Part shown: one piece after another, positions 49,821 through 58,761 of the stretch
How positions within the stretch are numbered: position 1 is the stretch's first letter
Layout: each line of letters begins with the position of its first letter
Source of the DNA: Synechococcus sp. PCC 7335
GTDB lineage: Bacteria; Cyanobacteriota; Cyanobacteriia; Phormidesmidales; Phormidesmidaceae
DNA length: 64,000 nucleotides
Reading direction: 5' to 3'
Assembly: GCF_000155595.1 (NCBI RefSeq)
Contig: NZ_DS989904.1
Coordinates: 1,230,354-1,294,353, forward strand
Made by a program: the position numbers and the translations under genes
The notes under the pieces: generated by a model
The model's database searches: none
Told to the model about the DNA's origin: nothing
The model's input: the letters and a program-made list of their open reading frames with translations, nothing else

Positions 49821-51566
49821 ATGAGTTCTTTATTTGCGTCTCTTGTTCGATTTTTAAAACGTTTATTTCAATTAAGATCTTCTCCTAATCCGCCCACTGA
49901 TCGTCAGTTGATGGACTATCAGTCGGTGCCACAGCGCCCCGTACAGAGACCCAACGGAGAAAGTGAGTCCCCTTCATCGGCTTCACCGCAGCTGAGGCGG
50001 CTGATTTATCGAGCGACGCGCTCTATGCCTAGACCTCGAATGCATGCTGGGCAGTTCGCTTCTTTGTTGAGACAGCATGACCGTTCCTTTTCGTACAAGA
50101 AGTACAACTTCACTAAGCTGATCTATCTATTGGAGGCTGTGCCTGATCTCGTTATCTTGGATCGAGTAGAAAAGCCACAGGCTGCACCTGCCTACTATGT
50201 GCGGTCGGTTGTCGACATGGAGGCGGTGATTTTGGATGCGATCGCCCCCTATTTAGGATCAGACTGGGTCCATATAGATAGCCTTAAACAGTCAGTTTTC
50301 GAGAAGAACCCTGAATTTTCTCTACAAACATATGGCTTTACAGACTTTAAGACCTTTCTGCAAAGCGACTCAGCGCTAGTCGAATTCAAGCTAGAAGATA
50401 CAGACTATTTACGTACGGTTCCCCTCTCAAAGCGAAATGGCTTAGGGGCTAATCGCTCAGGAGATAGCCAGCCAGGGGCCAGCCAGCTAAAACTAGTACC
50501 CTCTAGACGCAGGCCTGTTCGTCCTGCTATTAGGCCAAACAGTCGGCCTCAGCGCCAGAAGATAATTCATCTTTCGCCCTTTGCAGGCTTCTCGCCGGCT
50601 GTGCTAAATCAAAAAGTGAGTGAGCTAGCGGCGATCGCCCTGCCTGAAGATTGGTACTTCGGTGCTCATCCGCCAGACGACTTTGCCTACCCCATCCTAA
50701 AGAGCTATTTGCGCTATACCTTTATTCGCTTGCAGCATGAACGTAAAGTCATCGATAGCCCTAATCGCGAGTTCAAAGCCTTTAACACCGGCTTACTAGA
50801 TCGCCTTCTGCGTCCTATCTACGCGCTACTAAGCCCATATCCTACCAACGCCCAAGTCTGGGATCTGACGTTTTGTATTCCTGGTGAAGGCCCCGCTGGC
50901 AAAAAACTCGTTGCCCATTTTAACCATCTCCCTGCCGCTGCCAACTATCTCAAAGATCCCTCCAAAGTCTTCTACCATCTCTCTGCGGGTCCTCCAAGAG
51001 TCGACTGGCCCCATATCATTAAAGACAATATGGAGCGCCTTCCCTATACTTTTATCGTTAAGTATGCACCCGCTAATTTCACCCCGCTTGATACAACAGA
51101 TCTCGATAGCGCCCAGTTTCACGCATACAAAAAGGCCTTTGCCGATGCATTAGATGCTGATCCTATTGCCTACCGAAGTTTGGTCAACTGCCTTTCTGAG
51201 GCGCTTAGCCGTACCCTAGTCAAAACTCAAGTCAACTACAAAACGGCTGTTCCAACTTACTATCCCACTCTTAATAGCATTGATCTACTGCTGCCTATCT
51301 GTCTAACTGAAGAAGGCATCGCCGATTGTGCCATGGTTGCCCGTCAGTCCGATTCAGGGGCCTATATCGGCCATACTATTTTGACTTTGCGCCAGGCTTA
51401 CAACAATGCCCGTCTCATCTGCAAGCTTGACGAACATTGGCTCAGCCGTGCGATGGCGATTAGTCAGGAAAGCTTTGAAGATGAAGAAGATGATTCGGAA
51501 GAATTTGAATCAGATGAAGAGGACGCTTCTAGTGAGCCGGGTTTGATAAACGGCGCGAGCATCTAG
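49821..51566 (+). CDS. OST-HTH/LOTUS-DUF3825 protein
   Basis: 581 residues, ATG start. Residues 1-70 are basic and low-complexity. Two OST-HTH (LOTUS)-like winged-helix units follow: 72-117 ('HAGQFASLLRQHDRSFSYKKYNF' start, then 'TKLIYLLEAVPDL') and about 135-200 ('LKQSVFEKNPEFSLQTYGFTDFKTFL'). After a linker, residues 255-545 look like the DUF3825 domain ('LPEDWYFG...YPILKSYLRYTFIRL', 'FCIPGEG'). The end is acidic (EDEEDDSEEFESDEED). LOTUS domains bind RNA or G-quadruplexes in other proteins. Stands alone between gltX and rlmH. Confidence 0.75.
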   Translation: MSSLFASLVRFLKRLFQLRSSPNPPTDRQLMDYQSVPQRPVQRPNGESESPSSASPQLRRLIYRATRSMPRPRMHAGQFASLLRQHDRSFSYKKYNFTKLIYLLEAVPDLVILDRVEKPQAAPAYYVRSVVDMEAVILDAIAPYLGSDWVHIDSLKQSVFEKNPEFSLQTYGFTDFKTFLQSDSALVEFKLEDTDYLRTVPLSKRNGLGANRSGDSQPGASQLKLVPSRRRPVRPAIRPNSRPQRQKIIHLSPFAGFSPAVLNQKVSELAAIALPEDWYFGAHPPDDFAYPILKSYLRYTFIRLQHERKVIDSPNREFKAFNTGLLDRLLRPIYALLSPYPTNAQVWDLTFCIPGEGPAGKKLVAHFNHLPAAANYLKDPSKVFYHLSAGPPRVDWPHIIKDNMERLPYTFIVKYAPANFTPLDTTDLDSAQFHAYKKAFADALDADPIAYRSLVNCLSEALSRTLVKTQVNYKTAVPTYYPTLNSIDLLLPICLTEEGIADCAMVARQSDSGAYIGHTILTLRQAYNNARLICKLDEHWLSRAMAISQESFEDEEDDSEEFESDEEDASSEPGLINGASI

Positions 51567-51657
51567 TCGGTGCGATCATCTAACCTCTGATGCAGAGATT
51601 GCTATTCAAGTTAGTTCGTGTCTACTTGTCTTGTTACTGTTCTTATAAAGTGATCGC

Positions 51658-52089
51658 CTACTTGTGATAGCTGCCGTTGTTTAATATTGTCTTCGCTCTG
51701 TATAGCTGTTCTAATAGCACAAGTCTGGCTATCTCATGGGGGAATGTCATAGCAGAAAGGCTGATAGATTGGTGACTTCTGAGGCGATCGCCGATCCCCT
51801 CTGGCCCTCCGATAAATAGCACTAGCGTGCCAAAGGCTTCCCTTCCTAACCAATTGGCGAACGCTATAGAGTCATACGCTTTGCCATACTCTGCCATCAC
51901 TACTAGCCGATCTTGAGCGCTGATCAGACTGAGGAGTTTGTCAGCTTCGTTCTCCTTGTTACTGTCCTTAATTTCTACCATCTCGATTTCCGGTAGGCGC
52001 TTGGCGTATAAAGCAATGCCTTCTTTAAGCCAAGATTTTTTTACTTTACCTACGGCAATAATCTTGACCTTAGGGAAACTCTGAGCCAT
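51658..52089 (-). CDS. rlmH: 23S rRNA (pseudouridine1915-N3)-methyltransferase
   Basis: 143 residues, ATG start. SPOUT family; 'IIAVGKVKKSWLKEGIALYAKRL', 'LFIGGPEGIGDRL' and C-terminal 'LLEQLYRAKTILNNGSYHK' are diagnostic. Methylates helix 69 of 23S rRNA on the assembled ribosome. Starts 9 bp after the permease stop, so it is read with the amino-acid transporter genes. Confidence 0.96.
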   Translation of the reverse strand: MAQSFPKVKIIAVGKVKKSWLKEGIALYAKRLPEIEMVEIKDSNKENEADKLLSLISAQDRLVVMAEYGKAYDSIAFANWLGREAFGTLVLFIGGPEGIGDRLRSHQSISLSAMTFPHEIARLVLLEQLYRAKTILNNGSYHK

Positions 52090-52098
52090 AGGACTTGC

Positions 52099-52776
52099 TT
52101 ACGTTTGCTTAGGATCTAGCCTACGCTCTAGCAGCGAAAAAGCCTGCGAAGCAATCACGTTGAGAGCTAGATAGATGAGCGCCACGGCGAAGAATATCTC
52201 GAATGAGCGAAAGTTTCTAGCCACGATTAGCTGTCCCTGTCGAAACAGCTCTTGATAGCCAATGACTGCTACTAGGCTGGTGTCTTTGAGTAGCGTAATA
52301 AATTCATTTCCCAAAGGCGGGACCATCCGGCGCAGAGCCTGTGGAAACACCACATATTGCATGGTCTGGGACGAATCTAACCCTAAAGACTCAGCCGCTT
52401 CCTTCTGGCCGACTTCAATCGACTGAATGCCTGCTCTCACAATCTCGGCTAGATAAGCGGCTGAGTTCAAGCTCAATCCTAAGACCGCTGCGCCCCATTG
52501 ATTGAACGTGAAGTCGAGACCGAAGGTTCTGACTAGAGCTGGGACTCCAAAATAGATCATAAATAGCTGTACTAGTAGCGGCGTACCCCGAAAAAAGTCG
52601 ATGTACGCCCTAGCCAGTAGCCGTATTGGTCCAGCTTTTGACAGCCTAGCGATACCTAATGCAATTCCACCAATAGAACCGAACGCAACCGAGACCGCCG
52701 TCAACTGCAACGTAATCAGTGCGCCTTTGAGCAAGGCAGGGACTGCATCAAGAATAAAGCCTAGTGATGTTTCCAA
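52099..52776 (-). CDS. Polar amino acid ABC transporter permease
   Basis: 225 residues. TTG start at 52776 with AGGAG seven bases upstream. HisM/GlnP-type permease: 'GALITLQLTAVSVAFGSIGGIALGI', the loop 'ESLGLDSSQTMQYVVFPQALRRMVPPLGNEFITLLKDTSLV' that contacts the ATPase (EAA motif), five to six membrane segments. Lies 64 bp downstream of the substrate-binding protein gene. Its ATPase is divergent at 54007. Confidence 0.94.
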   Translation of the reverse strand: METSLGFILDAVPALLKGALITLQLTAVSVAFGSIGGIALGIARLSKAGPIRLLARAYIDFFRGTPLLVQLFMIYFGVPALVRTFGLDFTFNQWGAAVLGLSLNSAAYLAEIVRAGIQSIEVGQKEAAESLGLDSSQTMQYVVFPQALRRMVPPLGNEFITLLKDTSLVAVIGYQELFRQGQLIVARNFRSFEIFFAVALIYLALNVIASQAFSLLERRLDPKQT

Positions 52777-52840
52777 TAGAGAACTCCTGAAATGTGTGGG
52801 TGCTGGTGTTTGGGTTGTTTAGCCCTTGCTTTGGTTGCTT

Positions 52841-53632
52841 CTACAGCTCAGGTGGTTCAGCATCAAACCACTTTCTATAGATCTCAGCATAAGTCCCATC
52901 ATCAATGAGTTCTGAAAGTGCCGTATTGACGGTCTCTACATCCTCAGATCCTTTAGGCATGGCAATTCCATAAAACTCTTCGGTCAAAAGCTCACCGACT
53001 ACGGTGATGCCTGGAATATTACCAGTGGCGATCGCATCTAAAGTGGCTGGCGCGTCATTGACCACCGCATCTACATTGCCATTTGCTAGCTCCTGCAATG
53101 CTAGAGGCGCAGAATCAAACGTGCTGACTTCAGCCTCGGGAACCCCTGCTGCTGTCTCAGCGCCCGTAGTACCGATTTGAACCGCGATTCTTTTTCCTTC
53201 TAAATCATCTAAGGTATTGATTTCTGTATCGCCTTCTGCAACTGCGATCGCTAAACCTGCCTTGAAGTAAGGGTCTGAAAAATCGACCGTATCAGCTCGC
53301 TCTTCAGTGATTGTCATTCCGCTAATTGCCGCATCAATAGAAGCGCCCTGCAAAGCGGGAATCAGCCCATCAAAAGGCAAGCTTTCAAACTCAACAGTCT
53401 TTCCAGCTTTTTCGCCAATCGCCCGCATCAAATCAATATCGAACCCTTGTAACTCACCATCGTCGCCTACTGACTCAAAGGGAGGAAAGGCTGGTTCAGT
53501 TCCTACCGAGAAAACATCACCGCCATCACTGGCGTCTTCGCCACCACCGCCACCACAGGCGACCAGCAGCCCAGCCGTACAGATAGCTAGCACCGCCGAC
53601 TTCAAAAAAGTAGATCGCGTTAAGTTCATCAT
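52841..53632 (-). CDS. Amino acid ABC transporter substrate-binding lipoprotein
   Basis: 263 residues, ATG start. Lipobox L-V-A-C puts the lipid-modified Cys at residue 26. SBP family 3: 'VGTEPAFPPFESVGDDGELQGFDIDLMRAIGEKAGK', 'DAAISGMTITEERADTVDFSDPYF', and C-terminal 'ALSELIDDGTYAEIYRKWFD'. Likely basic or polar amino acids, but the substrate cannot be told. First gene of the SBP-permease-rlmH unit. Confidence 0.95.
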   Translation of the reverse strand: MMNLTRSTFLKSAVLAICTAGLLVACGGGGGEDASDGGDVFSVGTEPAFPPFESVGDDGELQGFDIDLMRAIGEKAGKTVEFESLPFDGLIPALQGASIDAAISGMTITEERADTVDFSDPYFKAGLAIAVAEGDTEINTLDDLEGKRIAVQIGTTGAETAAGVPEAEVSTFDSAPLALQELANGNVDAVVNDAPATLDAIATGNIPGITVVGELLTEEFYGIAMPKGSEDVETVNTALSELIDDGTYAEIYRKWFDAEPPEL

Positions 53633-54006
53633 TAAATCCCCTCACAGCCCTTAGCTGTTTGTAAATACCTATCAGACTTTACCTGTTCTTAAGCTACTAA
53701 ACCTGGTGCCCTAGAGAGCAAATAGGTAATATTCTTTGTGAAAACAATTACCTTGCATTCGACACCAAGTATTCGACATTAAGCATCCGACATCAAGCGT
53801 TCGATATCAAAATCAAAGCGTCATTGGAGATGTCGCCGTTAGCTTTATGCTTAGTTTTTAAGAAAGCCCAGCATCCCAAAAGGTATCATTACTGTCTTTT
53901 TGATCTACTTACAGTACTTTTTGTTACCGCTGTATCCAAATGCCTGGTATTAGGGTGGTACTCTTTTGTCTAAGTTTCGTGTTGACTTTGTCAGTAAGGT
54001 TGTTTC
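53633..54006. promoter_or_regulatory. Divergent promoter region with 4 x 14-bp repeat
   Basis: Between the divergent SBP and ATPase genes. Holds four 14-bp units gcattcgacaccaa, gtattcgacattaa, gcatccgacatcaa and gcgttcgatatcaa at 53755-53810. The two transport units presumably share this region for control. Confidence 0.65.
53755..53810 (+). repeat. 4 x 14-bp tandem repeat in a divergent promoter
   Basis: Consensus g(c/t)attcgacatcaa with one to three changes per unit. Each unit contains a TTCGA-like word spaced by 14 bp, not by one helical turn (10.5 bp). Confidence 0.92.
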
Positions 54007-54771
54007 ATGACCGCATCTAATCCCGTCATAACTTGCGCTAATTTGCAAAAAAGCTTTGGCGACCTAGCTGTTTTACGTGGGATAGACTGTCAGATTCAAC
54101 GCGGTGAAGTGGTGTCTATTATTGGCTCTTCCGGCTGTGGTAAAAGTACGTTGCTGCGCTGCTTCAACCGGCTTGAGTCTATTACTGGAGGTCAGCTAAT
54201 TGTCAACAATATTGACTTATCGCTGCCAAAGCTCAGTCGGCGCGACTTGCTAGCCCTGCGCGCGAACGTGGGGATGGTGTTCCAGCAATTTAATCTATTT
54301 CCACACCTTTCTGTCTTGGAAAATCTATGTTTAGCGCCGCTCAAAGTTTTGGATCAGTCTAAAGCCGAAAGCCAGGAGACTGCCCGGTTCTTCTTAGATA
54401 AAGTTGGTCTAAGTGCAAAGGCAGAGGCCTATCCCGATCAGCTTTCCGGCGGGCAAAAGCAAAGAGTTGCGATCGCCCGGGCCCTTTGTATGAAGCCAGA
54501 GGTGATGCTGTTTGATGAACCGACTAGCGCTTTAGACCCTGAGCTAGTCGGTGAAGTGCTAGAAGTCATGCAGCAGCTTGCTAAAGAAGGGATGACCATG
54601 ATTGTAGTCACCCATGAGATGCAGTTCGCCCGTGAAGTTGCGAGTCGAGTCGTCTTTCTCAACAAAGGTAAAGTGGAAGAAGAAGGCGATCCTCGTCAGG
54701 TGCTAACTAACCCCAGTAGCGAGCGGTTGCAGGCATTTTTGAGCCGAATGAATCTAGCACTAGCGTCATAG
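54007..54771 (+). CDS. Polar amino acid ABC transporter ATP-binding protein
   Basis: 254 residues, ATG start. Walker A GSSGCGKST 40-48, 'QQFNLFPHLSVLENLCLAPLKV' (Q-loop), signature 'LSGGQKQRVAIARAL', Walker B 'VMLFDEPTSALDPELVGEV', H-loop 'IVVTHEMQFAREVASRVVFL'. GlnQ/HisP type. Divergent from its likely partners, SBP and permease, at 52.1-53.6 kb. Confidence 0.96.
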   Translation: MTASNPVITCANLQKSFGDLAVLRGIDCQIQRGEVVSIIGSSGCGKSTLLRCFNRLESITGGQLIVNNIDLSLPKLSRRDLLALRANVGMVFQQFNLFPHLSVLENLCLAPLKVLDQSKAESQETARFFLDKVGLSAKAEAYPDQLSGGQKQRVAIARALCMKPEVMLFDEPTSALDPELVGEVLEVMQQLAKEGMTMIVVTHEMQFAREVASRVVFLNKGKVEEEGDPRQVLTNPSSERLQAFLSRMNLALAS

Positions 54772-55179
54772 GCTTTAGCGCCAGTAGGTTTCTAGCCTCG
54801 TAATTTTTAGCCTTGAGGTTTTAGCCTCATAGTATTGATTGCAGCACTGCAGCTAGGTTTTTGCTAGGTTCTCCTAGCTATCACAGATAGCAGGCATCGC
54901 ACAAAATACTTAATCGCACAGAAATTCCACAGAAAATACATAACCTGTCGCCTGACAGATGCTAGCTATGCGTCTGTGAGCACAAAGTAATGTGGACATA
55001 GAATGGGCAAACTATAGTAACCCGCATTTAGCCTGTACCATCAACAAGGGTCACTGCCCTTGATAGATAGAGCTAAGTGCCTTTCAAACTGCTATAGGCA
55101 TAGCCTTGCTGAGTGTGCGCTCCGCAACTTGCCATACACGGACTGCTTTTGTCACATTTGCCGGATATGTCTACTTAAG
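54772..55179. other. Gene-free spacer upstream of the PAP2 gene
   Basis: Contains degenerate tagcct(c/t)-type repeats at 54785-54835 and an AT-rich, TATGG-poor stretch. The frame at 55060-55179 is open toward the PAP2 gene but Cys-rich and unlike the family, so I treat it as non-coding. Confidence 0.55.
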
Positions 55180-55920
55180 ATGATAAAGCCGAAGAATAAA
55201 ACCGTTTTACCTACCGGAATTGTCGCGATTGCCCAGCGTTTCTGGAAAGAGAGCCATACACTTCCCCCATCCGCTTGGGCAAAGTGGTGGAAGACGCTAG
55301 CGATTGGGCTTGGCATTAGTGCGCTTATCGTCTACGGACTGACCCTAATCGCTATGGGGCAAGTTGACACTGGTTTGCAAACTTGGGATGAAAAATGGTT
55401 GTTGAAGATGCGCGACTATTCTCCGCTGTCTTTTTCAAAAGGGGTTACTTGGGAATCTCCTGGCAACTTGGTGGGCATGCTGCCCGTATTTTTTACCTTT
55501 ACTGCCCTAACGGCCTGGTTTCGCAAGCCAATCGTAGCCGCAACTGTAGTAGCTACTTATATTGGTCAGTTTGCGTTGGTCTGGATTAGTTGGGGAACAT
55601 GGAGCCGCGATCGCCCTGAGTTGATCGCTGAGGGCATCGCCGCGCCTAGCTTACACTCCTTTCCTTCCGGCCATGTTGTCGTCTCTGTGACGATGTATGG
55701 CCTGCTGTTCTATCTATGGTTTCGCTCATCGCGCAATCCTATAGAAAAAGCCATTTCTATACTCTTTGCCGTTGTCTGGATAGGGTTGATTTCTCTATCT
55801 AGGCTGGCACTAGGCGCACACTGGCCTAGCGATGTTCTAGCAGGCTGGTTCGTGGGACTGCTATGGCTGACTACTGTTATCATGGCTATGAACCGCGCGC
55901 TTGGAGCTGCAAAGCATTAG
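55180..55920 (+). CDS. PAP2 family phosphatase
   Basis: 246 residues from the ATG at 55180; an upstream in-frame ATG at 55060 would add 40 atypical residues. Five to six membrane segments. PAP2 motifs in order: 'WGTWSRDRPE' (RP motif), 'PSLHSFPSGHVV' (SGH) and 'SRLALGAHWPSDVLAGW' (SR...H...D). Hydrolyses lipid phosphates such as phosphatidic acid or undecaprenyl-PP; specificity unknown. Converges with the DUF1206 gene. Confidence 0.9.
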   Translation: MIKPKNKTVLPTGIVAIAQRFWKESHTLPPSAWAKWWKTLAIGLGISALIVYGLTLIAMGQVDTGLQTWDEKWLLKMRDYSPLSFSKGVTWESPGNLVGMLPVFFTFTALTAWFRKPIVAATVVATYIGQFALVWISWGTWSRDRPELIAEGIAAPSLHSFPSGHVVVSVTMYGLLFYLWFRSSRNPIEKAISILFAVVWIGLISLSRLALGAHWPSDVLAGWFVGLLWLTTVIMAMNRALGAAKH

Positions 55921-55963
55921 CCTCTTGGATGGTCTTCAAACCCAGAGTTGATCAACTTCAGGG

Positions 55964-56791
55964 TTAATCGATTGGTTCGATACTGCGATAGACCGCCTGA
56001 AATCCCATATGGACTGCGTAGGCTACAAAGCCAATCCCTAGAGTCGCTAATATCCATTCGTCTGTCGGATTATCATCAAACAGAGCTAACGCTTCTTCTG
56101 TCGTTTTAATCAGTGAAGGCTCGAACTGCCAGGCTGCGCCAACCGCATACGCGCCGATCAACACATAGACTATGCCTCGAGCGGCAATACCAAATCGACC
56201 CATGATAGAAGCCCATGTCTTGGCAGTATCGCTCATGTGATGCCGCTTGAAGCGTTTACGAAACTCGGCCTTGATTGCTCGGTAAAAGTAATAGCAGCCG
56301 ATGCCAAAGAAGACTAAGCCGACTGCGCCAACTAGCAGTCGGCCTACAGGCCTAACCATAATCTCATACGCCCAATCCTCTAAGCTCCTTTTGGCTTCAG
56401 AAGGCTGTTCGCTCAAGATCTCTACAACGCTATAGGCGATACTGGCGTAAACCAGTCCACTACAGCCGTAGCCAATTCGCCGCACGATATCTGAAAAGCC
56501 TTTGCTACCGCTGTGTTCTGGGTCCCAACCCGCCTGAATCACGCGCCAGACAACATATCCCATCAAGCAAAATGTAATCAGGACGACCAGCAGCTTACCT
56601 AACGGTCGGATAGCAATCGCTTTCAGGATGCCTGTAGAGCCAGCAACCCCCCCATTTGTAAGATCGAAAGCCTCTGATAGTGCCAGTAGCCCTGTACCTC
56701 CGTAAATAATCCCTTTGGCGCCGTAGCCGAATCGCGCATATATAGAGATCCACTTGCTAACAAGATGCTCATTTATTTCTGCTTTTATCAT
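55964..56791 (-). CDS. DUF1206 membrane protein
   Basis: 275 residues, ATG start. Three homologous units of about 70 residues, each opening with 'ARFGYGAKGIIYGGTGLLAL', 'RRIGYGCSGLVYASIAYSVV' and 'GRFGIAARGIVYVLIGAYAV', each with two membrane segments. This is the DUF1206 repeat pattern. Inner-membrane protein of unknown function. Neighbours: PAP2 (convergent) and the GH57 gene. Confidence 0.9.
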   Translation of the reverse strand: MIKAEINEHLVSKWISIYARFGYGAKGIIYGGTGLLALSEAFDLTNGGVAGSTGILKAIAIRPLGKLLVVLITFCLMGYVVWRVIQAGWDPEHSGSKGFSDIVRRIGYGCSGLVYASIAYSVVEILSEQPSEAKRSLEDWAYEIMVRPVGRLLVGAVGLVFFGIGCYYFYRAIKAEFRKRFKRHHMSDTAKTWASIMGRFGIAARGIVYVLIGAYAVGAAWQFEPSLIKTTEEALALFDDNPTDEWILATLGIGFVAYAVHMGFQAVYRSIEPID

Positions 56792-56977
56792 TTAATATTT
56801 GTTGGCCTGAGATAAACCTATGTTTGGCCCTATGGCATAGTGCCCTAGAGCGTACGCCTATATAGCGACAGCAGTCATCATCCACTGGGCAGGTCTCACC
56901 CCAGTGCGCACTGTGCAGCATCTAGAACACTATCTAGCAACACTATCAAGAGAGGACTTCAGAAACTTCCGAGGGGT

Positions 56978-58453
56978 TCAGAAATCGTGCTCTAAGATAG
57001 CCATTCCACGGCGATATATCTCTTTGGCATAGTCAGTCCATCCGCCTTGACCCCAGTACCGAAAGCAGCTCGTTTGTAGCAACAGGTTATGAAGTAGCGC
57101 GTTGCGATAGCGAGGTTGCTTTCTCAGGATCTCAATCGGTTCACCTGTGGCAGCTATCTTCTGATGGAATTGATTGCTTAGCTCTTCCATTGGGGTCAAT
57201 ACGTCGCTATAGCCTTCGACCCAGCTTCTGTCGTTAGTCCACGACCCGCCACTCATATTGATGCCATCAGCAGCGTTCTGTAGTTGAGCGATCGCATCGC
57301 GTACCTTCTCCGGTGTCACCGTTCCCTCTACTTTCTCCCATAGCTTGGCCTGGCCAATTGCCTGACAGATTGGGAAATCCTCTTTGCCAACGCCTGCATC
57401 TGCTAGCAACTCTAGATACTCTGTTCCGTTAAAGGCTACCGTTCCTTGTCTGCTACCACCCATCTCGTGCCAAGCTCGCTTAAACGCACTTGGAAACTCG
57501 TTCATCATTACCCCACCATTCTCTCCGTCCGCAATTTGTGTCACCAAGGGAGGAATAGTCGCACTGCCTAACTGCTTCGGACTGAGTGTTTTCGCCTCAT
57601 AGTATGGCTGCATCTGCCCGACTAGCTTCGTATCCGACCCCTGTGTCTTGATGAGTACAATGATCTCGGCCACTTCGCCCGATAGCCCTCGCGCCACTAA
57701 CCTATGAGGCAGATGGGTTTCTTGAATTCCCTCTCCGGTCAATGTTTCAATCGTGTGCTCTTGCACCATCATCCATTGATAGCCGCAGTCTTTTAGGGCC
57801 TTTACTAGCACATACAGTGTCTCAGGGTGATTTGGCAGCTGCATCTCTGGTAGGGAAAATCCCCTTACCCTTTTCAAAGCTTCTTTGCCGAATATCGCAG
57901 CGAAATGGTGCTGCCAAGCTCGGATGTGCAGCTCAATATCTGGTAGAGGAGTTGAACCTGCTACACCATGCCCCCAAAAGGTACCAAGCCACTCTACATA
58001 CGGTTGATACTGCTGCTTACAGGTCACCTGCTTTAGCTTATCGATGATGTCAGCGCGACCCATCTGCTGTATTCCCCATAGCAAAGTTCCTGAGTAGTCC
58101 AGCATCACTCTAGGATTGCATCCCTGCTCTACTAGTTCAGGGATGAAGTCGCCAATCCGGCTGTAGCAATAAGCAAAGGGTCCTGCGTTGTGATTATCCC
58201 CATCGTGAGGATGCTCAAACATATGCTGCAAATTGCCGATCAGCTCACCCTGCTGACCTGCTGGGATCGTCGGCTGATGCATGTGTAAAGCAACCGCAAA
58301 CCCAGCAGAGATCTCCGATAGCCGTAGGTTGCTTTGAGGTAAGAAAACTGGGTTGGATTGGTTAGTGACTAGTTCGAGCTTGTCTTCTTGACCACATAGA
58401 TCAGGAAGTCCTTCTATGAGTCCTGGCAGTTCGTGAGAAATAGCTGAGGCCAT
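56978..58453 (-). CDS. Glycoside hydrolase family 57 protein
   Basis: 491 residues, ATG start. 'FAVALHMHQPTIPAG' is the first GH57 motif, followed by 'GDNHNAGPFAYCYSRIGDF', 'VMLDYSGTLLWGI', 'FSLPEMQLPNHP' (catalytic-region Glu), and 'DGENGGVMMNEFPSAFKRAW' near residue 340. GH57 includes alpha-amylase and branching enzymes acting on alpha-glucans. No signal peptide, so cytoplasmic glycogen metabolism is plausible. Confidence 0.85.
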   Translation of the reverse strand: MASAISHELPGLIEGLPDLCGQEDKLELVTNQSNPVFLPQSNLRLSEISAGFAVALHMHQPTIPAGQQGELIGNLQHMFEHPHDGDNHNAGPFAYCYSRIGDFIPELVEQGCNPRVMLDYSGTLLWGIQQMGRADIIDKLKQVTCKQQYQPYVEWLGTFWGHGVAGSTPLPDIELHIRAWQHHFAAIFGKEALKRVRGFSLPEMQLPNHPETLYVLVKALKDCGYQWMMVQEHTIETLTGEGIQETHLPHRLVARGLSGEVAEIIVLIKTQGSDTKLVGQMQPYYEAKTLSPKQLGSATIPPLVTQIADGENGGVMMNEFPSAFKRAWHEMGGSRQGTVAFNGTEYLELLADAGVGKEDFPICQAIGQAKLWEKVEGTVTPEKVRDAIAQLQNAADGINMSGGSWTNDRSWVEGYSDVLTPMEELSNQFHQKIAATGEPIEILRKQPRYRNALLHNLLLQTSCFRYWGQGGWTDYAKEIYRRGMAILEHDF

Positions 58454-58761
58454 TGGCTTTGCCTTGTTTTTGGTGTGAATCTCTGTTCTATAGCTTTCGC
58501 CACTTGACTCTACACATTTTCTAGAGCTGAAACCCTTGATGCATAGAGAGCTAGGCGGTCAGCAGTGACCGTAGGCTTTGCCTTCTCGTAGAGTATGCAT
58601 CCGGCCAATGCTATAAATTGTAGTGGCCAGCTTCTAGTAAGTTTGGCACTTTTAGCCGTTAAAGACATACGCCATTAAAGACGTACGTAGACAAGTAGAC
58701 AAAGGCTGAGACTCTACACTACCTGTCTCGGTCAGCTCATTTTAGAGCTGCCTTCATACTT
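58454..58761. other. Spacer holding the second dispersed repeat
   Basis: Contains repeat copy 2 (58488-58612) and a short near-repeat (ttaaagacatacg/ttaaagacgtacg, about 58659-58688). The GH57 promoter must overlap or flank the repeat. Confidence 0.6.
58488..58612 (+). repeat. 125-bp dispersed structured repeat, copy 2
   Basis: Same orientation as copy 1 at 9387-9511, about 110 of 125 identical by eye, ungapped. The long stem is partly decayed (CCACTTGACTCT against AGAGCTAGGCGG), but the second hairpin GGTCA-gcag-TGACC is intact. It sits 35 bp upstream of the GH57 start codon, on the opposite strand. Confidence 0.85.

Noticed and set aside
29168..53810. CRISPR arrays from the tandem repeats
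   Set aside because: Units are directly adjacent without spacers, 14-18 bp long, and differ between loci; no cas genes.
55060..55179. 40-residue upstream extension of the PAP2 protein
   Set aside because: Cys-rich and unlike family members; ATG 55180 is a better start.
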